A stretch of 64,000 nt of DNA from Leptolyngbya sp. Cla-17 (GCF_016807185.1 NZ_JAEVYN010000005.1:62001-126000); one strand, 5' to 3'; counted from the stretch's first letter, positions 17,414 to 27,701 are shown. Made by a program: numbers and translations. The notes: generated by a model from the sequence alone, not told the origin.

Positions 17414-18019
17414 TATGCAGATTATTTCCGCATAATATGCCTTTTTAGCTGATTAGCAAGAATCTTTCCGCATATTTTCAGATTTCTTACGGAGTGAGGG
17501 TGGCGTATGGTTAGACTAAGCCGGACCCCTAGTGAGTTTTGGCAAGATGATTTAAGCAATACTAAATGCGTTAAAGAGAAAACCTTAAAGCAGCTTTATC
17601 CATAGCGAGATCGCGCATTCCGAAATAATTGTAGAGAAAAGCCACGATCTCAGGTTGAACAATCAGCAAAGCTGATTGGACTAAATCCACTGCCCGAAAC
17701 GGCTGAAAGTACTGGAAACTCGTAGACTAATTGCTTACGCGCAATTAATCTAGCCACTCTATTAATTGCTAGATAAGGCTTTTAGAATCAGTTCAGACTT
17801 TTGGACTAAAACTGGACTAACACCTTGTTCTTGCATCCCTATTTTCTGAAGTGTGGAAGGGGCAGCGGGTAACAAGTGAACCTGATTAATCGAATGAAAA
17901 ATTTCCACATTGCCAGGAAAATTCCACCCGACCATTATACTGCTCTGCAAGATATTGCGAGATCGTGCGACATTGACCCAAACACTATCAACTAAAGCGA
18001 CTATTTACCGAGGTAGGCA
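17414..18019. other. degenerate intergenic stretch
   Basis: No intact gene. A minus-strand open segment ending at 17571 reads DLVQSALLIVQPEIVAFLYN, then FGMRDLAMDKAALRFSL, and looks like the end of a lost protein. A 62-codon frame (17762-17950) has no recognised family. The 20-mer GCGTATGGTTAGACTAAGCC at 17502-17521 recurs inverted at ~59603-59622. Confidence 0.4.
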
Positions 18020-20950
18020 TTACTTCCCTTGAAAAGCCTGACAGGGAACAGGAGTTATCCAAACATTTACAGGATTGGTAGATGGTGCATTAGCAACCAG
18101 TTCCCCACCTCCATCTGTTCCCACAATCAAACCCTGCGCTTCAACAATGGGTAGCTGGATCGATGGGCTTCGACGTGAGACATTTGGCGAACGTTTAGTC
18201 AAGGCGCGCTCAGCCGAACGGTGGATGGGTGAGTCACCTCGCACTCCCAAACTCCCCATCTCCGGACTCCTAAACTCCGCACCCTGGACTCCCCTCTGTC
18301 CCAACTCCACCAACTCCACTAATGCTTCACTGCCGCCCAGAGCATCTTCCGGTCCCAGAGGCACCCCACCACTGCCTAACACCACAAACTTGTTATCCCT
18401 GGTGCGGCGTGAACATTGCTGCCCAATTTGTTTAGATGAATCGGATAATTTGATGGGCAGGGTTGCTAATCCTCGGTTTGGATCAATGTTGAGCATGTTG
18501 ATGGCAACCGTGCCGCTGAGACCAAACTGGGAGCTTGCCGTAATATCGCTGAAGGGCGTGAGCTTGGGTTGAAACTGTAAACCGAAGATCGCATTGGTCG
18601 TAATGGTAATATTGCCACCGCGTCCGCTAAAGGCATTGGCAGTAATGTCGCTGTTTTCACCCAACACGCCGATGATGAAGGGTGTCCGAATCGTGATGTT
18701 GCCACCATCTCCTCCGGCTTGAGCGGTGCCTGCTGTGGCAGAAATTAAACTGTTGCGCCGCAACAACATTAAATCTTTCACATCTAAGGTAATGTTGCCT
18801 CCCTGAGCACTAGCAGTTTCGGCTGTAATTGAGCCGCGATCGCGCAACTCCAATCCATCTGCTTGAATCGTAATGTTGCCGCCTGTGCCCTTGCCCTGGC
18901 TACCGACTGCGATCGCCGCACCATCTTGAATTAGTACTGTTCTCGGATCAATGGTAATACTACCGCCATTACCAGTTGACCTCGCAGTGGTACTGGCGAA
19001 TAAGCCACTGTTCGCTCCGGTTAACGTGACGCGCTCTTGCACCTTGAGAACAATATTTCCGGCTGATGCACTACCTGTCGTGATTGTGAGGAATTGGCTT
19101 CCACCGATAACCTCTAAATTAGTCGCTTGGACTTGGATGTTGCCTGCTTTGCCTTGCCCAGCAATCTTACTGTTCAAGTAAGCACCATTAGTCAGGATTA
19201 GCGAACCAGTGAAAAGACGAATTTCACCACCCTGACCATTCCCCGTAGGTGTAACGCTGCTATCGATAAGGGCATTGTCGAGAGAAATCTGCTCACGAGC
19301 ATTGACTAAGATATTTCCTGCATTGCCCTGTCCAGCTGTATTAGAAATCAATCCAGCCTCATTGGATAGGAAAAGAGAACTCGCTGAGATATTAATGTCG
19401 CTTCCATTTCCGATGCCCGTGGGTGCGACGCTACTAGTGATTGCGCTGATTGTCCCGTTGGGAGACGCTCCATCCAGAGATACAAGATCGCGGGCGACAA
19501 TGCGGATATTCCCTGCATTGCCTGTTCCGCCTACAACCGAAAAGAGGAGAGCACCATTAGTCAAAGATAGGGAGTTAGTAACAATATCAATAGCTCCCCC
19601 CTTACCAACACCTGAAGGAGCTACTCCATTAAAGACTCCACTGGAGAATTCTTCATTCGGGCTAAAGCCATTCAAAATGACTTGATCTCGTGCATTGATA
19701 AGAATATTTCCAGCATCACCCTTTCCATTTGTTTCAGCAACGAGTTGACCGCCGTTGGTTAAGGAAAGAGTTCCAGCAGAAACACTCACATTGCCACCAT
19801 TGCCAACTCCCGTTCGATTCACAACTCCTGAAAGATAGGAATCATCAAAGGATGCAAGATCGCGAACTTCCACTGAAATATTACCTGCATTGCCAATACC
19901 GCTGGTGCTTGCAGATAGTCGAGCCGTGTTGGTAAAGCTCAAAGAACCTGCGGTAACTCGAATGTTACCGCCATTGCCAGTTGCACCCGACCGAACAGAA
20001 CTCGTTGCTACAGATCGATCAAAGAGCAAGCGATCACGAACATCAATCAAAATATTTCCTGCGTTACCTCGCCCCAGCGTCAGCGATTGTAGTTCACTCC
20101 GCTCTGTGACAGTCAAATTCTCCGCTGAAATAATCAGATTTCCCGCATTTGCGCTCAGGACTGTGCGATTTGTTAAAGTAACATCACGTCGGGAGGTCTC
20201 TGGAGCTAGCTCAGTTCTCAGACGATCACCATTCAGCCCTAGCCCTATTGAACCATTTTCGCCCACTGCGCTAAGAGTAATTTGCCGTCCTGGTGTTTGG
20301 ATCACTGAGTTATCTAGCGTCATATTGCCCCCTACAAGAGCAAAGTCGCTGAATCTATCAGTTTGTCCTGCTGAAAAGACCGATCGCTGCATCCGAATTT
20401 CTCCGGGTGTTTGCCCCATCTGCAAGCCGATCGGGACGCTGACAGTCAGTAGTGGAGCCGGGTCATTGGTGCGAAACTCGGTGCCATCCATAAACTGCAT
20501 TCGATTGGCAGTGGTTGCCAGGAAGGAGCCGCCGATGTTCAACGTCGCACCCGGACCAAAGACAATACCGTTGGGGTTGAGCAAGAAGAAGTTGGCAGAG
20601 TTGCTGGTGGCGATCGTGCCATTGATGTTGGAGATAAAGGGTTGCCCCACTCCCGTCACGCGCACAATTACATTCTGAATCGCCGGGGTGGTGATAAACC
20701 CGGCAAAATCCCCGTTCGGTAGAGAAAACTGGCGAAAGCTGTGAAACAAATTGCTGCCTCTGGTCGCCCCATTGGTGATAATGCAGGTTCCCGTACAGGG
20801 CGCGATCGCGGAACCATTAACCCGCGTTCCTAACGTGCCATCACCCGTAACTTGAGCCAGCGAAACAGCAGGATAGAGAGTCAACATGACTCCGCCAACT
20901 ACCCCCACCCACCCAACTTGCTTAGGTTGAAAGCTCGATTTTTGAATCAT
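18020..20950 (-). CDS. two-partner-secretion exoprotein (TpsA, filamentous haemagglutinin-type)
   Basis: A 976-aa protein with a signal peptide (residues ~1-32, ending SLAQV) and the TPS/haemagglutination-activity domain (~35-165) containing LFHSFRQFSLPNG and the hallmark NPNGIVFGPGA. About 30 G/N-rich beta-helical repeats follow (GNAGNI, GNGGNI, TNGAxL). The C-terminus has VWITPVPCQAFQG, the ending seen in many cyanobacterial family members. It would be exported across the outer membrane by a TpsB transporter as an adhesin. No TpsB lies in this window, so the partner must be elsewhere. Confidence 0.85.
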   Translation of the reverse strand: MIQKSSFQPKQVGWVGVVGGVMLTLYPAVSLAQVTGDGTLGTRVNGSAIAPCTGTCIITNGATRGSNLFHSFRQFSLPNGDFAGFITTPAIQNVIVRVTGVGQPFISNINGTIATSNSANFFLLNPNGIVFGPGATLNIGGSFLATTANRMQFMDGTEFRTNDPAPLLTVSVPIGLQMGQTPGEIRMQRSVFSAGQTDRFSDFALVGGNMTLDNSVIQTPGRQITLSAVGENGSIGLGLNGDRLRTELAPETSRRDVTLTNRTVLSANAGNLIISAENLTVTERSELQSLTLGRGNAGNILIDVRDRLLFDRSVATSSVRSGATGNGGNIRVTAGSLSFTNTARLSASTSGIGNAGNISVEVRDLASFDDSYLSGVVNRTGVGNGGNVSVSAGTLSLTNGGQLVAETNGKGDAGNILINARDQVILNGFSPNEEFSSGVFNGVAPSGVGKGGAIDIVTNSLSLTNGALLFSVVGGTGNAGNIRIVARDLVSLDGASPNGTISAITSSVAPTGIGNGSDINISASSLFLSNEAGLISNTAGQGNAGNILVNAREQISLDNALIDSSVTPTGNGQGGEIRLFTGSLILTNGAYLNSKIAGQGKAGNIQVQATNLEVIGGSQFLTITTGSASAGNIVLKVQERVTLTGANSGLFASTTARSTGNGGSITIDPRTVLIQDGAAIAVGSQGKGTGGNITIQADGLELRDRGSITAETASAQGGNITLDVKDLMLLRRNSLISATAGTAQAGGDGGNITIRTPFIIGVLGENSDITANAFSGRGGNITITTNAIFGLQFQPKLTPFSDITASSQFGLSGTVAINMLNIDPNRGLATLPIKLSDSSKQIGQQCSRRTRDNKFVVLGSGGVPLGPEDALGGSEALVELVELGQRGVQGAEFRSPEMGSLGVRGDSPIHRSAERALTKRSPNVSRRSPSIQLPIVEAQGLIVGTDGGGELVANAPSTNPVNVWITPVPCQAFQGK

Positions 20951-21493
20951 GTTGTTCTCCTAAACATCAATCAGGAAGTCAGCTAAAAGTTGGAGATTGG
21001 AGACAGTCTCACCACGATAATATGTGGCAGAGGGATTTTTGATGACTAAAGATAGTTGTGCAATTTAGATGCATTTTTTACTGTCAATTTGCTTCCGTGG
21101 AGTTTATTCAATTCAATCCACGTAAATTTATTCTTGCTGGCGCAATGCCCAAAGTAGTTTTTGAGCTTTCTAGGCACGATCTACCAGTTGTAGGGCAAGT
21201 TCAATAGGGTAGTTTCTGAAGCTGTTGATTTGATGGGCATTTTGAATCAACTCCTGTAAACACACCTCTCTACTAATAGCTGGAGTTGGATTGGAATCTG
21301 GAGGGCATGTCTCAACGGTGGAAGAACAAACTGGATTGGGGAATTTGGTGGTTAGAAACATCATGAGTTAGCTCGATATTGAAGTTTGGGGGCAAACCTG
21401 ATCTGAGAATTATTCATTCCTCTAGCTATACTATTGGTTTATTTTTTCTGAATTTATTCACTCGATGAGTGCAGTGGATTTTCAAAATCCCGT
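20951..21493. other. intergenic region with a possible small broken ORF
   Basis: The only candidate is a minus-strand 64-codon frame (21170-21364: ISREVCLQELIQNAHQINSF, ELALQLVDRA) that continues after a TAG as KAQKLLWALRQQE. It may be a small gene with a nonsense change. No family is recognised. The rest holds the promoter of the tpsA gene. Confidence 0.3.
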
Positions 21494-22558
21494 TTAATCT
21501 TCTGACTTGGAGTCTTTTTCTTCAACTTGTGCTGCGGCTATTTGCAGTTCCATCTCAAGTTGCTCAATGGAAGGAAGGCTATCTTTGAGTGGTTCCGGCA
21601 GGTCTTCTTTCAATTGATAGGTTGCAACTCCTATTGGCTTATGAATGTCTTGTAAGGCATATTCCACAGTGATGTCACTTTTAGATCGGCAGAGAATGAG
21701 ACCAATCGTGCGTCGATCCTCTGGAGAGCGTAAGAGGTTGTCAACGGCTGACACGTAGAAATTGAGTTGTCCACTGTAGAAGGGGAGAAACTCTCCAACC
21801 TTCAACTCAATTACAACATAGCAGTGCAATTTTGCATGGTAGAAGAGCATGTCAATGAAATACTCCTTGTTGTCTACCACCAGCGAATATTGGCTACCGA
21901 GAAAGGCAAATCCAACACCTAATTCCATCAGAAAGTCTCGAATATGGGCAATGAGTGCTTTTTCTAACTCTCGCTCTTGGCTTCCTTGAGTAAGTGATAG
22001 AAAATCAAAGTTATAGGGGTCTTTGAGAAGCTGAATAGCTAGGTCAGAATCAGTTTTGGGGAGGGTGCGCTCAAAATTAGTAATGGCACTTCCCTGCCGC
22101 TCAAGCAGCCGAGTTTCAATCTGCATCACGAGAATGTCTCGGCTCCATCCATTCTCCAAAGTCTTTTGTGCATACCAAAGCCTCTCCTCCTCTGACTTAA
22201 GCTTCTCAAGTAGGGCAATGTTATGTCGCCACGGCAGTTGTGCAACGCTGCATTGCACAACTGTCTTGTCTGGATAAGCTTCAGCAAAAGCCCTCATGTA
22301 TTTGAGGTTTCGGGCTGAGAAACCAGTCAGTCCAGGAAACTCTTTTTTAAGGTCTTTGGCAAGCTGATCAACAACTTTTGTGCCGTATCCTTGCCGCTCT
22401 TGTCGGCTGAGAATTTCTCGACCAATTTCCCAATACAGTGTGAGCATCTCTTCATTAATGGCGACGGCGGCCTTGACCTGAGCCTTCCGAATTCGGCTCT
22501 TTAAGCTGCTTAAGAAGCTGTTGTAGTCGTCTGGGAAAAGGGAAGATTGTTTGGGCAC
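21494..22558 (-). CDS. YhcG/DUF1016-family PDDEXK nuclease
   Basis: A 354-aa protein with the DUF1016 N-terminal domain (residues ~8-160: YWEIGREILSRQERQGYGTK, ARNLKYMRAFAEAYP) and a C-terminal PDDEXK nuclease domain with FIDMLFYH and VVIELKVGEF (D..E-x-K). Members are found with restriction-modification and mobile elements and are thought to be Holliday-junction-resolvase-like endonucleases. It stands alone between tpsA and parA. Its length is typical for the family, so it appears intact. Confidence 0.85.
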   Translation of the reverse strand: MPKQSSLFPDDYNSFLSSLKSRIRKAQVKAAVAINEEMLTLYWEIGREILSRQERQGYGTKVVDQLAKDLKKEFPGLTGFSARNLKYMRAFAEAYPDKTVVQCSVAQLPWRHNIALLEKLKSEEERLWYAQKTLENGWSRDILVMQIETRLLERQGSAITNFERTLPKTDSDLAIQLLKDPYNFDFLSLTQGSQERELEKALIAHIRDFLMELGVGFAFLGSQYSLVVDNKEYFIDMLFYHAKLHCYVVIELKVGEFLPFYSGQLNFYVSAVDNLLRSPEDRRTIGLILCRSKSDITVEYALQDIHKPIGVATYQLKEDLPEPLKDSLPSIEQLEMELQIAAAQVEEKDSKSED

Positions 22559-22796
22559 GAAGGAGACTCCACAGTCCGGAGTGAATATCCATTGTCAAGC
22601 TCATTTCTGCTGACAAACGGCTGGTTGTGGATCAACTATAGATTTTCCCCAGCCCTAAAAAGCACAAAGCATGAAAATTTGTATGTAAAGAACGCGATCG
22701 CCCAGATTTCAGTCCATTGGTGCAAAGTGTTTTTCTCATCATCGGATTGCTTACAACAAGTCCATATAAACTAATAGAGTCGCTTCTACGGACACC

Positions 22797-23405
22797 ATGA
22801 TTATTACGACTGCCTCATTTAAAGGTGGCGTTGCGAAAACCACTACAGCCATTCATTTGGCGGCCTATTTGCAAACCAAAGGTCAAACTCTCCTGATTGA
22901 TGGTGACAATAACCGTTCGGCAACTCGCTGGGCAGAACGGAGTCTAGAGCGGGGAGGATTGCCTTTCAAAGTTGTTGGAGTTAATCAATCTGCTAAGTAC
23001 AGCAAAGGGTGTGAGCATTTTGTCATCGATACGGAAGCCAGCGCTGAAGAAGAAGAATTGAGAGAAATTATAGATGGTTGTGATTTGTTGATTCTGCCTA
23101 CAACTCCTGACACGATGTCTCTCGATGCTCTTATTCAAACAGTTGAATTGCTTAGAGCTTTGGGTATTGATAAATATAGAGTCCTGCTCACCAGAGTGCC
23201 CCCGCCCCCTCGACGAGAAGGAGAGGAAGCCAGAGAATTTCTAACCGAAGCTGGCTTTCCTTTGTTCAAAGGCAAAATTAGAGAAGCCGTGGCGTTTCAG
23301 AAGGCGGCGAATGAGGGTGTATTAGTTCACCAGGTGAGCGATCGCCGTGCTCGAAATGCCTGGAACGAATACAGCGCGATTGGTAAGGAGGTATTTGGTG
23401 AGTAA
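22797..23405 (+). CDS. parA: ParA-type partition ATPase
   Basis: A 202-aa short ParA/Soj-like ATPase. The deviant Walker A is FKGGVAKTT (residues 8-16), with LLIDGDNN as motif A' and FVIDTEAS as Walker B. It lacks the N-terminal DNA-binding extension of long plasmid ParAs. It would bind DNA non-specifically in an ATP-dependent way and move ParB-bound DNA. Its stop overlaps the parB GTG start by 8 bp, so the pair is translationally coupled. Confidence 0.9.
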   Translation: MIITTASFKGGVAKTTTAIHLAAYLQTKGQTLLIDGDNNRSATRWAERSLERGGLPFKVVGVNQSAKYSKGCEHFVIDTEASAEEEELREIIDGCDLLILPTTPDTMSLDALIQTVELLRALGIDKYRVLLTRVPPPPRREGEEAREFLTEAGFPLFKGKIREAVAFQKAANEGVLVHQVSDRRARNAWNEYSAIGKEVFGE

Positions 23406-24405
23406 TCCAAAACAAAATCGCTTCAAAGGGTTAATGCAGGTCATTCGCCAGGAAAGCGCTGCACCAGATGCCCAGGAAGATGAAACAGATAGTCCGGAAG
23501 GTAAGAAAGAGCAATCCAACGCTGAGAGTTTCCCGGAGCAACCCACTGTAATTTGGGTGCCTCACAAAAAAATTCATCGTGATTTAGGGCAGTCGCGTCG
23601 CTATTTTGATCCTGATGAATTGAACAATATGGCAGCTTCTATGAAAGCTGTTGGAGTGATCGATCCGCTTTCGGTGCGCCTTCGTCCTGGCACATCAGAT
23701 GAGTACGATTTGCTGGCAGGGGAGAAGCGTCACCGATCTGCGGAGATCGCGGGTTTAGAAAAAGTCCCAGTTAGATTTTTTGAGGTGGACGACCAGATTG
23801 CTGAAGACATTAAAGCAATCAGTAACCTTCAGCGAAGCGACCTGAATAAATGGGAAGAGACAAATGCCATTATGGGGATGCTGTGCCGTAATTTGGGAAA
23901 GACACAAGCAGAGGTCATTAGCCTACTTAATCAGGCAGCAAACCAGAAACGTGGGCTTACGGACAACGTTGTCCGTAGTGAAGATTGGATAGCTGTTGAA
24001 GAAATTTTTACGGTTGTAGGTCGCTTGACACCAGAGAGTTTTCGCAAGCATCGGGTTCCATTAATTAAGCTTCCTGAGCACATTCAAGCTGTTTTACAAC
24101 AAGGTAAACTGCACTACACCAAAGTCAACGAAGTCCTAAAAGTCAAAGATACAAACCAACAGCGTCAGCTGTTAGAACTGGCGATATCCCAAGAGCTTTC
24201 GGTTAGTGAAATTCAGGCGGAGGTTAAAACCCTGCGTCAGGCTAAAGTACCATTGGATGTTGCTGAACCCGATGAAATTCCTTTACCTCAACGCCTGACG
24301 ATTGTGACGCAGCAACTTAAAAAGGCAAAAGTCTGGAATGATCCTAAAAAGAAAAGAAGGCTGGAAAAGTTATTAGCTGAACTCGGTTCCTTAATCACTG
24401 AATAA
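23398..24405 (+). CDS. parB: ParB-type partition protein
   Basis: 335 aa from GTG 23398. This start is chosen because AAGGAGG lies 7 nt upstream and the GTGAGTAA overlap couples it to parA; an earlier in-frame ATG at 23347 is inside parA. The ParB/sulfiredoxin domain has VPHKKIHRD, LLAGEKRHRSAEIAGL (CTP-binding GEKR box) and NLQRSDLN. An HTH follows (KTQAEVISLLNQ). The C-terminal basic stretch DPKKKRRLEKLL probably dimerises or binds DNA. No parS site was identified by eye. Confidence 0.9.
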   Translation: MSNPKQNRFKGLMQVIRQESAAPDAQEDETDSPEGKKEQSNAESFPEQPTVIWVPHKKIHRDLGQSRRYFDPDELNNMAASMKAVGVIDPLSVRLRPGTSDEYDLLAGEKRHRSAEIAGLEKVPVRFFEVDDQIAEDIKAISNLQRSDLNKWEETNAIMGMLCRNLGKTQAEVISLLNQAANQKRGLTDNVVRSEDWIAVEEIFTVVGRLTPESFRKHRVPLIKLPEHIQAVLQQGKLHYTKVNEVLKVKDTNQQRQLLELAISQELSVSEIQAEVKTLRQAKVPLDVAEPDEIPLPQRLTIVTQQLKKAKVWNDPKKKRRLEKLLAELGSLITE

Positions 24406-24746
24406 AACCGAAATCAGCCCGTGAAGAAAGGGTCGTTTTTTGATACCCCTTCCAGGCGAGCAATAACTGTCGATTTAAGCCAGTTTCAGACGGCTTCAAT
24501 TTATACCCCTTTTTTGACACCCTGTGATCGATCTCCACTGCACCGCCGTTACCAATCTGGATGATATGGTGATCGCTACACTCAGCTTTTGAGCGTAGCC
24601 GGAGCTTGGCTTTGATTTTCAGGTGTTACAGAACTCATGTGCAACCGCAAGTTTTGAGGCATTGATTTTGAGACGGGTTTTGAAGCCGCCCAAGTCTGAT
24701 TCTGTCGTTCGTGGGAGATCGCCTATCTGACTGTCTCTTTTGGGGT
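24406..24746. other. intergenic sequence after parB
   Basis: No gene is recognised. Two related T-rich motifs, TTTTTTGATACCCC (24438) and ATACCCCTTTTTTGACACCC (24503), occur ~65 bp apart and might act in termination or as partition sites. Confidence 0.3.
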
Positions 24747-25147
24747 CGGATACTGTTGGCGAAGTCCGATTGGGATCACACTCCTCTGCTTTAACTGTCA
24801 ATCCGAGAACGCACTGCATCAGCGGATTGTCGGTCAGACAGATTCTCGCGGAATTGCATGAGGGTGATCAGGGCCAATCGCCAAGGTGGAACTGCGGGTT
24901 GCCCTGTTGTGGAAAACAGATTGGCAAAATCTGCATCTGCAAAAATCGGTCCTAGTTCATCTCTCAGCGTTAAGTAAGGATTGCCTTTGGGAAAGTGGCT
25001 TTCGCGACCCGCACTGTTTCTCGAGGAACTAAAGGAATTGGTTCAAACGCCAGGGACATGGCAACTCACCTCGCAAAACTAAGGGAATTGCTCTCTAGAA
25101 TAGCCGATGTGATCCTAGTCGGGGTTCGCCAACAGTATCGGGTCGTT
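24747..25147 (-). mobile_element. internally deleted IS1182-type element
   Basis: The ends GTCGGATACTGTTGGCGAAG (24747) and the complement of TTCGCCAACAGTATCGGGTC (25123) are near-perfect inverted repeats. Inside, the minus strand from ATG 25059 reads MSLAFEPIPLVPRETVRVAK, then after a frameshift KGNPYLTLRDELGPIFADAD, PWRLALITLMQFRENLSDRQ and SADAVRSRID. This is the N-terminus of an IS1182 transposase, followed by a stop at 24791. The catalytic domain is missing. Confidence 0.7.
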
Positions 25148-25259
25148 TGATTGACAATCACCCAATTTCACCAGTTTCTCTATAAACAATTGTAAAGTTG
25201 AGGAGGGGGTGACTATATTGTTAATTTTGTGCAGTATTCCTTGAGGCATGTAGCTATTC

Positions 25260-25278
25260 AAAACTAAAATTTAGTTTT
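25260..25278. promoter_or_regulatory. 19-bp palindrome upstream of the injection-system operon
   Basis: AAAACTAAA and TTTAGTTTT are perfect 9-bp arms around a single A. It lies 95 bp before the first gene of the operon, a suitable place for an operator. No regulator is recognised nearby. Confidence 0.4.
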
Positions 25279-25372
25279 GCTAATGGTTATTTAAAAGCTT
25301 CAACATTGTTGTCAAGCAATGGGCTTAGCGAATAGATGGCTTTATTCTTAATCCTCCAGGAGGTATGTGTCA

Positions 25373-25624
25373 ATGAATATAGTTGACGAGGTTAAGATTG
25401 AGAACCTGGGCAATTGGTTGAAGTCTCTAAAGCTTAACAGTGGTACAGTTCTGCATATTCCGCCTCACGCGACCTCGGAGGCGATCGTAGGTGTAGAAGT
25501 TCAAGACAATACTGAAGTCGCTAAGCTCCTACGGCAATGTTCGATCGCAGTGCATGAGATAACTGCCTCTACTCCTGACGTAAAGTCGAATACTGATACA
25601 GGAGGCTCAACCCCCTCTGCATGA
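25373..25624 (+). CDS. small conserved-looking protein heading the CIS operon
   Basis: 83 aa from ATG 25373, with a strong SD (AGGAGG at 25357) 10 nt upstream; GTG 25367 is an alternative start. The sequence is soluble and mixed alpha/beta (VDEVKIENLGNWLKSLKLNS, LHIPPHATSEAIVGVEVQDN) with a disordered Ser/Thr tail. No family is recognised. It lies 94 bp before the sheath gene on the same strand. It could be a regulator or a minor structural part. Confidence 0.55.
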   Translation: MNIVDEVKIENLGNWLKSLKLNSGTVLHIPPHATSEAIVGVEVQDNTEVAKLLRQCSIAVHEITASTPDVKSNTDTGGSTPSA

Positions 25625-25718
25625 AAATAATTCCGCCGTCGCTCATGGGATGGTTTCCATCTAATCGACACAAGTTTTGTGCTTAGAAATGGTTCCTTTA
25701 TGCTGAAGGAGAACAGGT

Positions 25719-27701
25719 ATGGCTAATCTGACCTATCCAGGTGTTTATGTTGAAGAGGTATCTAGTGGCATTCGTCCCATTCAATCTGCGGGAACCTCAA
25801 CAGCGGCTTTCATAGGGATCGCAGAGAAGGGTCCTCTTAATGAGGCGGTGAAGATCTTCAACTTTACAGAGTATCAGAATCTATATGGCAGCTTCTTAAA
25901 CAATTCCTTTCTGAGCCATAGCGTTTACCAGTTTTTCAATAATGGTGGTTCGCAATGTTACATCATTAGGATAGGAACCAATCTAAAAACGGCAAATATA
26001 GTTCTTAAGGACCGTGGATCTACGGCTCAACCCAGCCTAACAATCTCAGCAAAATCCCCAGGTGTTTGGGGGAATCAACTAGCTGTGCAAGTTACAGATG
26101 GCAGCAACGACCCTGCCAATGAATTTAATTTGCTTGTCTATCGCCAAGATGCAGTAATCCCTTCTGATCTGACTAAGGCAACTTTACTGGAACGCATTGA
26201 AAACTTAAGCATGGTTCCTGGCAGTGCCAATTTTTTTGCAACACGCACCTCTGCATCAAAACAGATTCAAGCTACAGTCACACAGATTCAAACTACAGTC
26301 ACGGGTAATCCAAACGTCCAAGCTGGAAGCAGTCTTGGGGCTGGTACACCTCTACCATTGACGATCGCTGAGCGGAAGAAATTCCGCATCAACATTGATG
26401 GGGATGGCTATCAAGAAGTAGACTTGCAAACTGCGGTAGGGTTGGGTGCCGGACAGGTTACTGACCTCAACAGCACAGCAACTATCGCATCTGCGATTGC
26501 CTTTGCGGTCAGACGATTGACAAAGCTACGAGCTTCGACCAACCAGGCGGCATTCGACAACTTTACCTGTGCGCCAAACAGTGAGGGGGTTCTTCTACTC
26601 ACATCAGGTGCTTCTAGTTTGGCATCCTCAGTCACCGTTGCCCCGGCCATCAATAGTAGTGAAGATGCCAGTGGGCTGCTCAAACTTGGTAAATTGAACA
26701 GCGGTAAAGAAACGATAGGTGGGGCTGTGACACGCCCCCTAGTCAATCCCATTGGTATCCCATATTATTTTCTTGGCGATAATACTGAGAACACAGCCCA
26801 AGTGGTATCGATCCAGGTTGGTTCTGATGGCGATCTGGTTAATTCCGACCAACCTTTCATTGCGGCCTTACCGCTCCTCGACACCATTGATGACGTGAGT
26901 CTGATTGCCATTCCTGGCATTGGTTCAGAAGCGATCGTCGGAGCCGGGATGAAATACTGTGCCAATCGTTCTCTGAGCGATTGTTTCTTTATTGGTGATA
27001 TGCGTCAGGATAACGATACGGTTGCGGAAGCGGAGATATTTGCGGCGGCGGTCAGTCCCAAGAATTCCTATGGAGCAGTCTATATACCCTGGGTCAAAAT
27101 GCTTGATCCGACTGGTGTTTTGCCGGAGCCAATTCTGGTTCCCCCTTCTGGTTTTGTGGCTGGACTTTATGCAAAAACTGATGCCCAGCGGGGTGTTTGG
27201 AAAGCACCCGCTGGTGTGAATGTGGGGTTGGGTGGCGCAGTGGGGTTGGCGGTCAACTTTACTGATGTGCAACAAGGGAACTTGAACGACAAAAACATCA
27301 ATGGCATCAGACAATTTGCCTCTTCAGGGATCGTCCTTTGGGGGGCACGAACAATGAGTGCTGATCCGGAGTGGAAATATATTCCTGTTCGCCGGATGGC
27401 GATCTTTCTGCGAGTCAGTATCTACCGTGGCATTCAGTTTGCGGTTTTTGAGCCCAATGACGAGCCACTCTGGTCGCAGTTGCGTCTGAACATTGGATCG
27501 TTTATGACTGGGCTGTTTCGACGTGGGGCATTTCAAGGGGCAACACCTTCTCAGGCTTTCTTTGTCAAGTGTGATGGAGAAACAACGACCCAGGACGACA
27601 TCAATGTAGGAAGAGTGAATGTACTGGTAGGCTTTGCCCCACTCAAACCAGCTGAATTTGTAGTAGTGAAAATCAGTCAGAAAGCGGGACAGTCTTCTTA
27701 G
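25719..27701 (+). CDS. contractile injection system sheath protein
   Basis: A 660-aa phage-tail-sheath family protein (Afp2/Pvc2-like). The N-terminus LTYPGVYVEEVSSGIRPIQS and the C-terminal domain (PEWKYIPVRRMAIFLRVSIY, then FEPNDEPLW and LRLNIGSFMTGLFRRGAFQG) are the signature sheath subdomains that build the contractile handshake lattice. The middle (residues ~150-370) is a large insertion probably exposed on the sheath surface, making it longer than the sheaths of P2 or of Afp. Only one sheath gene is present, unlike the three in Afp/PVC. SD AAGGAGAAC precedes the ATG. Confidence 0.95.
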   Translation: MANLTYPGVYVEEVSSGIRPIQSAGTSTAAFIGIAEKGPLNEAVKIFNFTEYQNLYGSFLNNSFLSHSVYQFFNNGGSQCYIIRIGTNLKTANIVLKDRGSTAQPSLTISAKSPGVWGNQLAVQVTDGSNDPANEFNLLVYRQDAVIPSDLTKATLLERIENLSMVPGSANFFATRTSASKQIQATVTQIQTTVTGNPNVQAGSSLGAGTPLPLTIAERKKFRINIDGDGYQEVDLQTAVGLGAGQVTDLNSTATIASAIAFAVRRLTKLRASTNQAAFDNFTCAPNSEGVLLLTSGASSLASSVTVAPAINSSEDASGLLKLGKLNSGKETIGGAVTRPLVNPIGIPYYFLGDNTENTAQVVSIQVGSDGDLVNSDQPFIAALPLLDTIDDVSLIAIPGIGSEAIVGAGMKYCANRSLSDCFFIGDMRQDNDTVAEAEIFAAAVSPKNSYGAVYIPWVKMLDPTGVLPEPILVPPSGFVAGLYAKTDAQRGVWKAPAGVNVGLGGAVGLAVNFTDVQQGNLNDKNINGIRQFASSGIVLWGARTMSADPEWKYIPVRRMAIFLRVSIYRGIQFAVFEPNDEPLWSQLRLNIGSFMTGLFRRGAFQGATPSQAFFVKCDGETTTQDDINVGRVNVLVGFAPLKPAEFVVVKISQKAGQSS

